Assembly (NCBI GenBank): GCA_022592445.1 | Contig: JABYQR010000352.1 | Coordinates: 1-45,047 of the forward strand | Reading direction: 5' to 3' | Origin: Cytidiella melzeri | Lineage: Eukaryota > Basidiomycota > Agaricomycetes > Polyporales > Irpicaceae | Length of the DNA stretch: 45,047 bases | In this document: one piece after another, positions 1 to 10,425 of the stretch | Position numbering within the stretch: position 1 is the stretch's first letter | How the letters are laid out: each line of letters opens with the position of its first letter | Notes under the pieces: generated by a model | Databases searched by the model: none | What the model was told of the DNA's origin: nothing | Seen by the model: the letters and a program-made list of their open reading frames with translations, nothing else | Made by a program: the position numbers and the translations under genes

Positions 1-810
1 GGCCAATCAAGCCCTGGCAGGCCCTGGCCTTTCAACTAGGTACAAGGAATATTTTTGGCCTTTGGATTCTGAGCTGAAGGTGTGTGCTGTTGGCCTTCGA
101 GTAGGTCAAAAACACATAGCTGCCGTGATAATGGCCTGCCAGGGTAATGTTTTCATCATGACGACGACAACGACACCCACTGCTACCGCCTGGGGCCTAC
201 ACATTCGACACAACAAAGCCTGTGTCAGTACCTTGAGTCTCGCGCATCACTAGCAGTAACAGATCTCAGTACTTAGGACTGAGATTTAGGAAGTATCTTT
301 TTATCTTGTACACATGTAGGTTCCGAATACATATCAGTCATACTTACTTGTGTGCACTTGAAAAGACACCCTTACAGTTTGACACTGTTGTGCATAAGAC
401 ACGTGTCAAACAACCTCTCTTGTCTAGACTATATTGTACAACCCTCCTGTACTTCATACTCGCCCTTGTTGTCGCGCACCTGGACAATATAGCGCGGTCC
501 CGCTCCTTTCCTGAACAACCGTGCACCCAGTGAAGCTAGTGAAGTCCGAGCCCCCAACCCGCCTTACAACTACATCCACATCAAGGATAGCTAAGGACGG
601 AAAGGAGAGAAATAGAAGAAGAAACCTGAATACAATACCGGCATTCAACTATGAACTAAAAATACAAATGCGAAGGTAAAGGGGGGAGGGGGAGAGACAG
701 GACAGAAAGAAAGGAGAAACGGCACAAGGGGAAGGGGGATAGGAGAAGAAAAAGGGTCCGCAGAGGAAAAGCCACTGAGCGCCGAGATTGTCGAGCTCAC
801 GAGATACCTA
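1..810. other. Intergenic, 3' flank of peptidase-like gene
   Basis: No coding region could be supported here. Short open frames are present on both strands but none has a recognisable motif or splice structure. The stretch at about 600-760 is purine-rich on the plus strand and lies just downstream of the minus-strand peptidase-like gene, so it probably holds that gene's 3' untranslated region. Confidence 0.5.
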
Positions 811-2759
811 CTAGACGATCTGATAGAGGAAGGAGTCAGGGTACTTCTCCTTGATCCACTTCTCAACCATCCAGTACGGGGTAAGGTATGTGACGTCAGT
901 CTCGTCGGTAGGGCCTGCGCCGCCAGTAAGGATTCCTAAAATACGTCCATCCCTGGTGAGGACGATAGAACCCGAGTCGCCGGGATTGGAAAACTTTTTA
1001 CGTGTCTTATCGTAGGCCAAAACAGCGATCTCGATGGAGGTGTTCTTGATGTTGTACTCGTCATAAGTGCGGGTAAATGACTCGAGACCATTCACGCGAC
1101 CGACGGTGGTCCCCGTAGCTAAACCGTTCTTTACTACTAGCAGGCACTTCTCACCGTGAACGTCAAGGTGCTGCGGGTTTCGAATCTCGTCGTTCTGGAC
1201 GACGCCGTAAGCCTGAAGGAGACCGTCTTGGGGGTACTGGTAGTTCGCTCGATCGGCGGGCTGAGGGTACATTATACTGCCATAATCAGCACCCGAGAGA
1301 TTCCCGCCTATAGAAACAAATCAAAGATTAGCTAACCCTACTGACATGAAGAGGGATGATATGAAACGCGGTAAGAGACAAAGAGGTCGAGAGGTCCGTG
1401 AGAAAAGACATACCGACGAAGACCTGGTTTCCTTTGAAACTTTTCCAGTCAATTTTGTCTTCGTACAGCTCGATCAGGGCCCAGTCTTGGGTGAAACCAT
1501 GAGGTTTGACCGAGGCTTCAATTTTCGAGGAGTGCAGTACAAAGCCAATGACGCGCAAGTTAGGGATGCTACGGAGCTTGGTTATCTCGTCGTGGAGAGT
1601 GTTCACCCGCTCAAGTTCCTTCAACGCCCCCGTCACCAGATTCACATGCTCCTGGCGCTTCTCAGTGATCTGAGGGTCCTCTCCCTGGACGAGATCTCCT
1701 AGCCTTGCAAGCATTGTTTTCCAAATGTCGATGTTGAGTAAGAGATCGCGGATGGTGCTCATCATGGCCGTAATGGCATTGCTGTATCCCATGTTTCCTA
1801 ACGCGACAATCTCCTCACGAGGCTGACTTCTCTTGTACGTCATTCCCGTGTTGGCGTAGACAGGAGGGGGCCGGGCAACGTGTGCGCACGTGAGGATCGC
1901 GGTGCGGTTGTCCTCTTTGCTAAGGCGAAAGAAGAGAGCGCCTGTGCCCTCAAAGTGAGGGTACTTGAGGGGTGCAATGGAGAGACCGAGGGTGGCGGTG
2001 AAGGGCTTTCGGAGGTTGGGGACATCGTCGAAGAGGGGGTTGAACGAGAGGGGCCTGGGACCGGCAGCGACGGAACGAGTTACTACCGACTCGACAAATG
2101 CCACCTCGATGTTGGGAAAGCCAGCACTGACAAGGATGTCGTCGACGACGGTGGCAGTGGCAACGGCTTTCTCATAGCCGAGGGAATAGGGCTTCACACC
2201 AATGGAGATGATGAAAGGGCAGAAAGGCTTGGCCTCCCCAGCGTTGGCGTAAGCGAGGGGATTGATGGAACTCCAATCCACGCCCAATGAGTCGAGCGCT
2301 TGATAGATTCTCTCGCCAATAGCGAGCCAGGTGGGTCCAATAGCATGATCGTAGATCGGGCGGGCCTCACGTTCGATGCCCTGGGCTTGAGGGCCCTTGC
2401 GTGTGGGCCAATTAGGGCCAGATTTGAAGACACAGGGAGTGCGGCTCGGATAAAAGTCGCTATATGCGTTCGGGTACTTGTCAGTGAGACGGGTGGCTGT
2501 CCCCTCGCCAATATCTGAGAACGAAGAAGAGGGAGATTTGGAGACAACTGAGTCGGTGGAGGAGACCGGAGACGGTTTCCCAATGGCTAAGCAGGAGGCA
2601 ACAAACTCACTACTGAGCTTGGGAACATGAAATCTGGGACCGAGGGCCGAAAAATCGACAATTGGCACTTGCGAACAGAAATAAGGGTGAACAAAGGGGA
2701 ACCAGGAAAAAGTAATGGTCAGCCATGAGAGTGATCAATAAAAGCGATGGGAGCTCACT
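811..2759 (-). CDS. Chymotrypsin-fold serine peptidase-like protein, spliced
   Basis: Minus-strand gene with the three elements of a trypsin-like catalytic triad in the right order: His in TCAHVARP, Asp in QDWALIEL and Ser in NPGDSGSIVLTRDG, followed by the usual glycine-rich strand. About 230 residues before the His match no domain I can name; this layout resembles large peptidase-like families in Agaricomycetes. An intron at 1308-1413 (GTATGT..TATAG, 106 bp) joins the two long exons in frame and restores the segment before the Ser motif. No ATG opens the long first exon. A 91-bp intron at 2668-2758 (GTGAGC..CAAG) would join an A at 2759 to TG at 2667-2666, making the start codon across the splice. 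Upstream minus sequence has further donor and acceptor pairs (5' untranslated exons). No signal peptide is visible in this frame, so a cytosolic protein is likely. Whether it cleaves substrates is not shown. Confidence 0.8.
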
Positions 2760-3884
2760 TGTATAGAGAAGTTCTCAAGAGGCGGTGGGGACCAAGGTAA
2801 GTATACTACAAGATATGCAAGAAAAAGTTTAAGGAGACACTTACGAGGAACAAAGTAAAACGCTTTAAGAGACGGAGGACGCGGCAGACGTAGTGTTGGA
2901 TAAAGCATAGAGAGGTAAGCATCTAACAGTGAATAGAAATGTAACGGGGCGCACTTTTGACCAAAAAAAATGCTCAGTCGCAGACTCAGTAGAGGTAGAG
3001 GGAGGGAAGAAGGAGTGACAGGTTTTTGTTAAGGTAGACCCAGTGGCCACACCGTCACATCGTGACGCTCACGTTTAAAACGTTCGGCAGGCGGCGGCAA
3101 CGTCATTCAAAGGCTCCTATTGGCTCCCAATCAAATTGGACCTCAAATGTGATCGCTCTGTTTTTGAGGCCGTTTGAAGTGCACACTCGAAAGGGCCGCT
3201 TGTTTGCGGCAAGTTCTGGCTCAGTGAGTGAGGTATTCAAAGGTAAGCATTTGGTTTAATGCTTTCGTGAACGGATAACAATTTCACTGTGTTAGTGGTA
3301 CAAGTACAGAGAAGTAGGACTTTCACATGAGATACGGACGCGAGAGAAGTAGCACGATAAAATGAAGTCAAAGATACATACAGGTGGTCACTGGCGAGAA
3401 TGATCATTAACTGAGTACCGTTCATCATGATATGTCCAATCGGCGTACTTTCGTCAACGGCCGCGCACGTTTTGGGTCTCTCGATTGCGAAGTGCTAGCC
3501 TGTGGGGGCAGCGCACAGGACCCTTCAATACTCAACAAGAGCTTATATTAGGCACATAAATTGAACTGCCTCAGGCGGGACATCCGATTTTTTCGAGGGT
3601 ATAAAGGCCGAATTCGCGCCGAGTTTTGATTTTATGAGGGGGCATAACGGCCCTCGGTAGTCCGAGGTCCGATCTGGCAGGGGACATAAACCAACCACTG
3701 GCAGGGTCAGTCGCGGATTTTCTGATATTGGATGCCTACCCGTAAGGGATTTAGAAATCTAGAGCCACTTCTGATCTCATCTCCGCTATAAATGCCCCAA
3801 TTATAACTCAGCGCCATGTGTCTCTTATTATTGTCACGACGCTCGCAGTCACACCTGCACTTATACAACTTGCTCCAGCTGTCC
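2760..3884. other. Intergenic between peptidase-like gene and transposase
   Basis: The left part probably contains the promoter and 5' untranslated exons of the minus-strand peptidase-like gene: a splice donor-like GTAAGT lies near 2843 and an acceptor CTTGTAG near 2807 on the minus strand. The right part carries TATA-like sequence near 3600 (gggtataaagg) and has no gene I can support. I could not locate a terminal inverted repeat for the neighbouring transposase here. Confidence 0.4.
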
Positions 3885-5263
3885 ATGGACAGCATACAAG
3901 ACTTCGAAGATGAGGAGAGGTTACAGCAGGCTGCTCTTGCTGCTCTTCTGGTCCTTGGAGCAGAAAATGCACGTGAAGACCGCCAGGCCCGACACCATCG
4001 TACCCGTCATTAACTATGCCGACCAGAGCTAATGCCCAATCCATGCATGTGTACACTGTGGCAAAAGTTGTATGAGAGCCACAACAACCGCGCATACATC
4101 ACCACCATGGGTATCAATACAGAGACCTTTGACTACCTACTGCTGGAGGGTGGGTTTGCAGAATGGTGGTACTTAACACCTATTCCTCGTAATGACACCA
4201 ACACAGGGGGGAAACCACATCCTGGAGCACGTTCTCTTGATACTGCAGGTGGACTTGGACTCTATCTTCACTGGCTGTGTTCAACCATGAGGGAGATCAG
4301 CCTGCGGCAGATTTTTGCCCTTGCCCCAATGACTGTCAACCAGTATATCATGTTTGCTCAGAAGATTATGCTGGAGGTACTTTGTTCAATTCCTGAAGGT
4401 GCAATAGCATGGCCTACACAGATTGAGGAGTATGAGCAGCTCTCAAAGCTAGTACAGGTGTGACTTATTTGTTTTTCTCAACCAGAAGCTTCAAGTTGGT
4501 TAAAGACTATGATAGGCTCGTCACCAACTTCTTGTTGGTGCCTTTGGAAGTATAGATGGGCTCAATTTGCCTGTTCAGGTCTCTGATGACCCCAAAGTGG
4601 AGGATTCAACCTACAACAGGTGGCTCCATGAGCACTTTGTGAGCTCTGTGATGTCTTCTCCTCAGATGGTATGTAGTTCCAAAATAGTGACTGACATAAG
4701 GAATGTCTAATTGGCAGGCTGAGGTATTATCAGACAGGCAGTCCTCAATGCTCCTGGCAGCTGGAACGTCTCACGAGTTGCACGTACTTCCCATTTACGC
4801 AAAGTTACGCGACTCAACACCTGATGGCTCCTATCTTGTTGCCAATACTGCATTTCCACGAGGCACTGATCAGATTCAGGGCCGGATCTGTTCAGCTCTC
4901 AAGAAAGGCTCCCATCTTCCTGCCAATGCTAATGACAGAGAGCAACTATTGCAATTCAACCGCCAGCTTTTATCATACCGACAAACTGCAGAGTGGGGGC
5001 TGCAAGCCATACAAGGTGCATTTGGAAGGCTTCGCCTGCCATTGAGCATCAATGACGAGGAGGACCGTAGTGAGCTACTCAAAATCTGTATGTGCCTCAC
5101 TAATGTGAGAACAATCCAGGTGGGGATTAATCAGATCCAAAATGTCTACATACCAATTTGGACTGAAGATGCAGAGGATGTCGAGGCGCGGTACGCCTTT
5201 GAAACAATGTTGTTTGGGGATATCTGCCATCGGGATTGTGTAGCATGCTTTCAGATTAGCTGA
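3885..5263 (+). pseudogene. PIF/Harbinger-type (DDE_Tnp_4-like) transposase, broken
   Basis: Pieces in order: N-terminal segment from ATG 3885 (MDSIQDFEDEERLQQ), then TTMGINTETFDYLL, then GSIDGLNLPVQ with the first catalytic Asp, then NAPGSWNVSRVAR, then SYLVANTAFPRG, then AEWGLQAIQGAFGRLRLPL with the catalytic Glu. Introns at about 4458-4515 (58 bp) and 4669-4717 (49 bp) fit the reading frame. Damage: an in-frame TAA at 4011; a one-base loss just after the second intron; and a frame change near 4790 that separates NAPGSWNVSRVAR from the PIYAKLR segment. The family normally has HDS or NDS where this copy has NVS, so the second catalytic Asp also appears lost. It cannot make an active enzyme. 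The C-terminal end (LFGDICHRDCVACFQIS) matches the usual family end. Confidence 0.75.
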
Positions 5264-5270
5264 GCATAAT

Positions 5271-6055
5271 AGGGTCGTTCAGAGTTGGCGCAGTGGCGCA
5301 GCTCGCAGCTCACAGCGCCGGCTATTGAACCGGTCCGGGGGCGCTTGTCGCATTAGGTAGTCACGAAGATGTAACACAGTCTAGCTTTCTTATTACTTAA
5401 TGAAGAAGTTTGGGCGTGAAATTTGTGGCGCAAAGCGTCAACAGCGCTGGGCTCGTACGGGCAAATCGGAGAGCTCGCGTTAATGACCTATAGACACGAC
5501 GTGTCAAACCTCAGAGTATAGGTCAAAGACTCTCTTGTATTTACCTATAGACAGGACGTGTCAACTACAGGATGTTTATGAGTACATGAGAGAAGTAGAA
5601 AGTTTGGTAAAGCACTTACACCTCAGGGTATAGGTCAAAGACTCTGAGGCGCTCAAACTGGAGAAGGCTCGTATATAAGCGGTCTTTTGGAAAGCGATAC
5701 TGTAGCTACGTTACAATACAAAACATGTAAGAAGGAATGTACCTGTACATGCAGAGGAAACAAAAGAGAAAACAAACACAGCCTAACGGAAGTATAAGTA
5801 CTGGGCACAACAGAGGCACGGGATATTTCAACACTTAAACCTCGTGTTTCTTGATGTGGTTCATAACTATGAAATTTTTCTTTATTCTGAAGGCTGATCT
5901 ATGTAAGCTACTTGAGCACAAGCAAAAAAAATCCCACAACCATCGCAAGCACATTTGTGACAGACTGTGACTGCTTACATCACCTTCCTCTTTGGGTGAT
6001 AGACGCCGGAGCTGCAAACTGCGAGTGGCGGCGCTGCGCCAACTCTGAACAACCC
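5271..6055. mobile_element. Short non-autonomous DNA element with long imperfect TIRs
   Basis: The left end (5271 onward, AGGGTCGTTCAGAGTTGGCG) recurs as the reverse complement at the right end (6031-6055, AGGGTTGTTCAGAGTTGGCG). The similarity continues inward for about 60 bp with small gaps. Both outer flanks read AAT, a possible 3-bp target duplication. The 785-bp interior encodes nothing recognisable. It contains two copies of a motif around CCTATAGACA(C/G)GACGTGTCAA (about 5486 and 5541) and two copies of a motif around GTATAGGTCAAAGACTCT (about 5515 and 5628). The left TIR contains TGGCGCAGTGG, which resembles an RNA polymerase III A box, but no convincing tRNA fold follows. It starts 8 bp after the transposase pseudogene stop, but nothing shows that transposase mobilised it. 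Confidence 0.6.
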
Positions 6056-6200
6056 TAATGTATGTCATTAGACAGCATAGAGTACAGTTGGGCAGTGGGT
6101 ATCAATGCTAGAGTACAAGCAAGAGGTGATCAAAAGATTTTCAGAGATGAGAAACAAGTACGGATATCAGGTGAGTATCAACTGAGGGAAGCACAGTATA

Positions 6201-7641
6201 CTAGTAAGGTGGAGTAAGAGGTGAAGAGGTAGTAGGTACATCAGCAACAGCAACATGGGATGGTGATTGTGCAATGGTAGGACGAGACGGGCCAGGTGTG
6301 GCATTGCGACGAGCTAGAGGAGAAACTTTTGGAATATGCTTGTAGGGAGATTCAAGGTGGTGGACTGGAGATGGGAGCAAAAGACACTTGATAGGTGTTT
6401 GCTGAACAGCATGTGTGTACCCAGCAGCAAGAATGTGCTTCCTTCTTCCTGCGAGTGGACTCCTGGGAGAGCGAGGATGACAAGAGTTCAGGATGAGCTC
6501 AAGCTTGAGGGCATCTGCGCGACGTCGATCTTTGTGGCACTGATCCTCGGCATCAGATAGCTGCATGCAAAGCTCATGCACTTCAGCCTGGATAAAATTC
6601 AGCTGCGAGAGTTGAAGCTGAAGTGCAAAGCAGTTCTCATTGTGGGCTTGCTGCTCCTTTGGATCAAACGTGGCGCTGATTGTGGACAACAGCTTTGCCA
6701 AAGCTGTGGCACGGGTGCGACAAAAAACAGGCTGGCAATCTTTGCGTGAGACAGCCTTTGTCATCACTGGCTGCAAGTTAGCCTTGAGTTTGACTGGCGG
6801 AGCCACCACAACATTGTTGTTCGAGCTGTCAGTGATAGAGATCACGGATTGAGCCGGACTCAACTCTGGCCACTCAATACTGACACAGTTGTTGTCAATA
6901 TGAGAGCTTGCCACTTTCTGCGTGATCTGCTCGTTGGCTTCGAGAGCCACCTCCTGATACTAGGGCATCTTGCCTTCACCAGTTGGTTTTGGCTCTGAAA
7001 CAATTTAGTAGAGCGATATTATCCCCAAGCATGCATGTTGAAACACATAAAACACTAACCTGATTGAACTTCACACGCAACGCCTTGCACTCGGGTGTCA
7101 ACAAGCCTCTGGTGCGCGCATTCCTGTTGTACATATTGGTAAGAATTCTCCACCCATTGGGTCCCGTAGGTTTGAGCTTCAGGACAAGCTGCGCAAGAAG
7201 CAGCTTGTCATCTTCCTTATATCCTTTTGCTCCAACCTTCCGACCATGCTTGTATGGCACCACAAGCTTGCAGTCCTTCAAAGCTGCTGACTTCCCTTTG
7301 CTGGTACGACGAGCAGATGGCACAGGAGGTGCAGGGCCTACCGATAGATGACAAGGAGCTTGCATGTATGGGTGAGGGTATTGAGCCTGTGCTGCATGCA
7401 GAGTAGTAGCGGGATACTGGAAACCTGGATAGGAAGGCAGAGGTGGCATGAAAGATGGCTGCATGTAGGAGGGTGGGGCCGGCATGTAGAGAGCCTGATC
7501 TGGAGCTGCTGCTGCCAGTGGTATAGATGGTGCTACGATGGGAGCCGTGTGATGAAGTGTGGAAGGCGGTGTAGGGGCGGCAGTCGAAGAAACTGTTGGA
7601 GTGGCTGGGTGTACATTAGGCACTTTTGCTGGCATATACAC
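6201..7641 (-). pseudogene. DUF6818-like (SANT-like) coiled-coil protein with in-frame stop
   Basis: Exon 1 (about 7635 down to the donor GTTAGT at 7060) encodes a Pro/Ala/Tyr-rich N terminus followed by GRKVGAKGYKEDDKLLL and a domain ending in CKALRVKFNQ. It resembles the basidiomycete DUF6818 family, which is SANT-like. Exon 2 continues with PKPTGEGKMP, the usual sequel in that family, then an in-frame TAG near 6960, then about 250 open residues. These include a probable coiled coil (about 6520-6670: repeated Leu/Glu spacing in FALQLQLSQLNFIQAEVHEL) and a Pro/Ser-rich tail. The acceptor must be CAGAG rather than the preceding TTTCAG for the frame to continue, otherwise a two-base change is needed. 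Likely nuclear and DNA- or chromatin-associated by family. The stop makes it a probable pseudogene, unless this is a sequencing error. Confidence 0.55.
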
Positions 7642-9156
7642 CGTGATTTCTGGCCCTACCAGATGGGATCCGGATGCGCTGAGGAGAAGTCAGTCTTGTG
7701 TCTGCTTGACAAGGGCTTTGCACTTACGAGAGACTCAGAAAAATTTGAAGGAGCGTATGCAGTGGGAGGCAAAGAGGGCTGGTCTCTCTTGAGCCCTTTG
7801 CTCCCTTTGCAAGAGGATTTGCAAGTGGAAGGTGACATGTTCAGTGGTAAACAAGTGATGAGAGGGAGATAAGAGACTTGTTGAGGATGCACTCACTCTT
7901 TTGTTTGAGCTAGCTGCATCTGATTTTGAGCTCACACGGTGCGTCTTGCAGAAATTTGTGGAGGTCAACAGGGCCTGTTCTGGAGAAGGTTTTAATAAGG
8001 GCTGTAAAAGCTAAAAATGCTGAGAGAGCAATGTCGGTGGGGACGCGTCATGAGTTCAACCATGTTATGTTATCACACGGCATGTCAGCAAGCCAATAGC
8101 TTGATTCGTGCCACACGGCTTGTCTCGCCGAGTTCTCACCAATTTCACCTCCGCCAATCTTACAAACCACCAGATTCCTGAATATCCTTCCAGGTAGGCA
8201 TCCATTGTATGACATACTACTGTAACCATGTCTCTGTAGTTTGCATTGAGTTTACATCATGCTCAACATTATTCAATGTTGAACTGCCTAAAATTCACCA
8301 AATCACAGTACAATTCGAGTTCTGCTTGTATACTAAACGTGCCAAGTACTGTGAAGGCGTGAGTTTTCTCATCTGACAAAACACACAAGGAATTAGGTGA
8401 CAGAAGTTGCTCACAGAGTGTACATGCAAATTGTACAACCTGAACACACCAAGCTTCTGTCATGCAAGCGCAACAATCAGTGATACTACGGTGTTCAGTC
8501 ACTTTCCTTTGTGGGTCACTGCAATGCTCTGACCACAAGCTGTCTATATAATTTATGTCATGCTTCAATGACAGCCACAGAGGACACAGAGTGGTAGAGC
8601 AATTTTTTGAGTGTGTGTAGCAATTTGTTTTGGCAATTTTTGGCAGTTTTTAGGGCATATATACCAATTTAGGACATTTTGGGCAAAATTTTGGGTCACT
8701 CAATCTAGTGCCAGACATAAAACACCCAAAAAACTGGGGACATAAACAGCCATTTTGCCAAATTTTGGCATATAACCTCTTGGTGAGCATTCCAGGGTTG
8801 TCAGTGCACACTTTGATTGGGTAGGTGATGGTGTTGTGGTTGGTTTAGGGGCGCTCAACACACGGATTTTGGAAATGTCAGCATAGAATTTGTCCCTCTT
8901 TGACATTTTTTGTGAGGCATGCAACCATTGGTGAAAGATTGAGAATGTGATCAAGATGTCAGCACCACAGTTTGGCATGCCAATTAGCAGGTGCCATAGG
9001 AGAGCCATTGACAGCCACTGCGGTAAACAGGATGGGTCAAACCTGCATTGTTTAAGCAGTTCACAAAATTTGTGTTTGCTACACTTGCTGCTGCAATGCC
9101 AGCTGTCCCACTTCTCACCCGCTGCTGTACAATGATCAACAGGGGCACAACCCAAG
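7642..9156. other. Non-coding stretch before the retrotransposon nest
   Basis: Open frames on the minus strand at 7656-7892, 8269-8568 and 8700-9155 have no motif I recognise and no supporting splice structure. Around 8600-8790 there are several near-repeats of short phrases (acattttgggc, ccaaattttgg) that can pair with each other. I see no gene I can support. Confidence 0.35.
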
Positions 9157-9596
9157 TGTCAAGAGCACAACCAAACTCTATGAAGAGCAAGGAAGTGACA
9201 ACGGGGGTGAAGGAACAACGAGCAAACTTGCGTGAACAATGACAACAATGGAAATGGGTATGATGAAAGAGAAACAACAACGAGGGAGCAGCTAACAATG
9301 AGCTAAAGACCAGGGTTAGTACAGCAAATGGACCTAGTACAAGGTGGATGTCACCTAAAGACCAGGGAGTAGAATATGAGGTCTTTAGAGAGCTACAGGG
9401 TGGGTTTATACACATCTCAGACAAGGACCCCTGGTACTGGGTCTGTACTCCTAACACTGCTGTGGGAACATATGGTGTGCTATGGTGCGATGTTCTACAA
9501 TGTTCCACAATGTTCCAGCACCTTCTATGATCATGTGACCAGTCTGTCACGTGTACTTGATCACATGCAGGAGCCATGTGCCATCGATAAGATAAG

Positions 9597-10284
9597 TGTA
9601 ACAGTAATGCTACACTCACCAGATAAGTTGGTTAACTTGAGGGGGATGTGGTAAGATAGAGAGTAAAAGTGGTGATGAGCGAAGGACTGGTGGGTACTGA
9701 GTAGTCCTGGTTCAACAGAGTGGATAAGACTGAGGGGATATGCCCTCAGGAGTGCCTCTATATATACATGAAGGGGAGGACCCCAGGTACTAACCTAAGA
9801 CCCCTAATACCTACATGAGTAAGCAAAGTAATTTACCTTACTAAGCATGCCCTATGCCCTAGTGGTGCCACTTCAATAATCAACCAATAGCAATTGTCCC
9901 CATGACCTGACCCCATGACCCAGTCCCAAGGCTAGACTTGTTCTAGCTTGTTGTAAGACAAGGCTAAACTTTTCCAGAAGGTTCTAAGAACTATGACATC
10001 ATCTAATGGAATGTTCTATACTATGACATCATAGTTCCAGCATGTTCCACAAGGTTCCAGAGAGTTCTATCATGTGATACACAGATAAGGAAAGGAGCAC
10101 ATCAGCGCATCAATTGATAGGCACTGAGAATAAGCGCCGGAATAAGTGCCTGATAAGTGCCAGATAAGCGCCTAAATAGATGCCGGATAAGCGCTGGATA
10201 AGCGCCTGATAAGCGCTTAAATATTCCCAATAATACCATTGCCTGGTAAGGCAAGTCTTGTAGAAACATTGAAAATCTGTGACA
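9597..10284 (-). mobile_element. Solo LTR, family LTR1, copy 1 (688 bp)
   Basis: A TG..CA-bounded block flanked on both sides by ATAAG (9592-9596 and 10285-10289), a 5-bp target-site duplication. It sits inside the 3' LTR of the LTR2 element. The same sequence recurs at 16969-17693 and, inverted, at 26785-27475. No gag or pol adjoins it, so it is a solo LTR. The minus strand is inferred as sense: in that direction it begins TGTCACAG, carries an upstream array of CTTATC motifs, then a TATATATA box, as expected for U3. Confidence 0.88.
10128..10225 (-). promoter_or_regulatory. Array of GATAAG-containing ~11-bp units in LTR1
   Basis: About eight successive units of the form (G/A)ATAAG(C/T)GC(C/T) follow one another, five of them with a full GATAAG core. 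GATAAG fits the HGATAR site bound by fungal GATA-type factors. In the inferred sense direction the array lies upstream of the TATATATA box near 9759-9766, so it could be a U3 enhancer. Similar arrays are in the other two LTR1 copies. Function is inferred. Confidence 0.4.
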
Positions 10285-10425
10285 ATAAGATAAGGAAAAA
10301 AAAGGAAAAGAAAAGAAAAAAGTATGCATGTTTGTGACATTACCCCTCTCCTAAAGGCCTTTTCTCTGGAAGGCAGGAGTTGAGTCTTTTCCGTCTTCCC
10401 ACAAGGATACACGTCGTAGAGTTTC

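Larger units (their letters stand above)
9157..10339 (-). repeat. 3' LTR of LTR2 gypsy element, interrupted
   Basis: On the minus strand this LTR starts TGTCACAAACATGCATAC at 10339 and ends CTCTTGACA at 9157. It is directly preceded by a polypurine tract (TTTAGGAGAGGGGTAA), which marks it as a 3' LTR. Removing the nested solo LTR1 (9597-10284) and one copy of its 5-bp duplication leaves about 490 bp. That matches the 495-bp solo LTR of the same family at 32710-33204, including the TATA-bearing segment and the common end GGTTGTG..TTGACA. The element's 5' LTR is not in the window. Confidence 0.85.

Noticed and set aside
1880..2290. Plus-strand frame opposite the peptidase-like gene
   Set aside because: Shadow of a GC-rich coding exon on the other strand; no motif.
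5283..5345. tRNA or SINE head with A-box-like TGGCGCAGTGG
   Set aside because: The downstream segment lacks a good B box and no cloverleaf can be formed. The same sequence appears in the opposite TIR, so an inverted-repeat element explains it better.
8984..9619. Minus-strand frame of 211 codons
   Set aside because: Much of it lies within the LTR2 3' LTR and runs into the solo LTR1 boundary. No recognisable domain.
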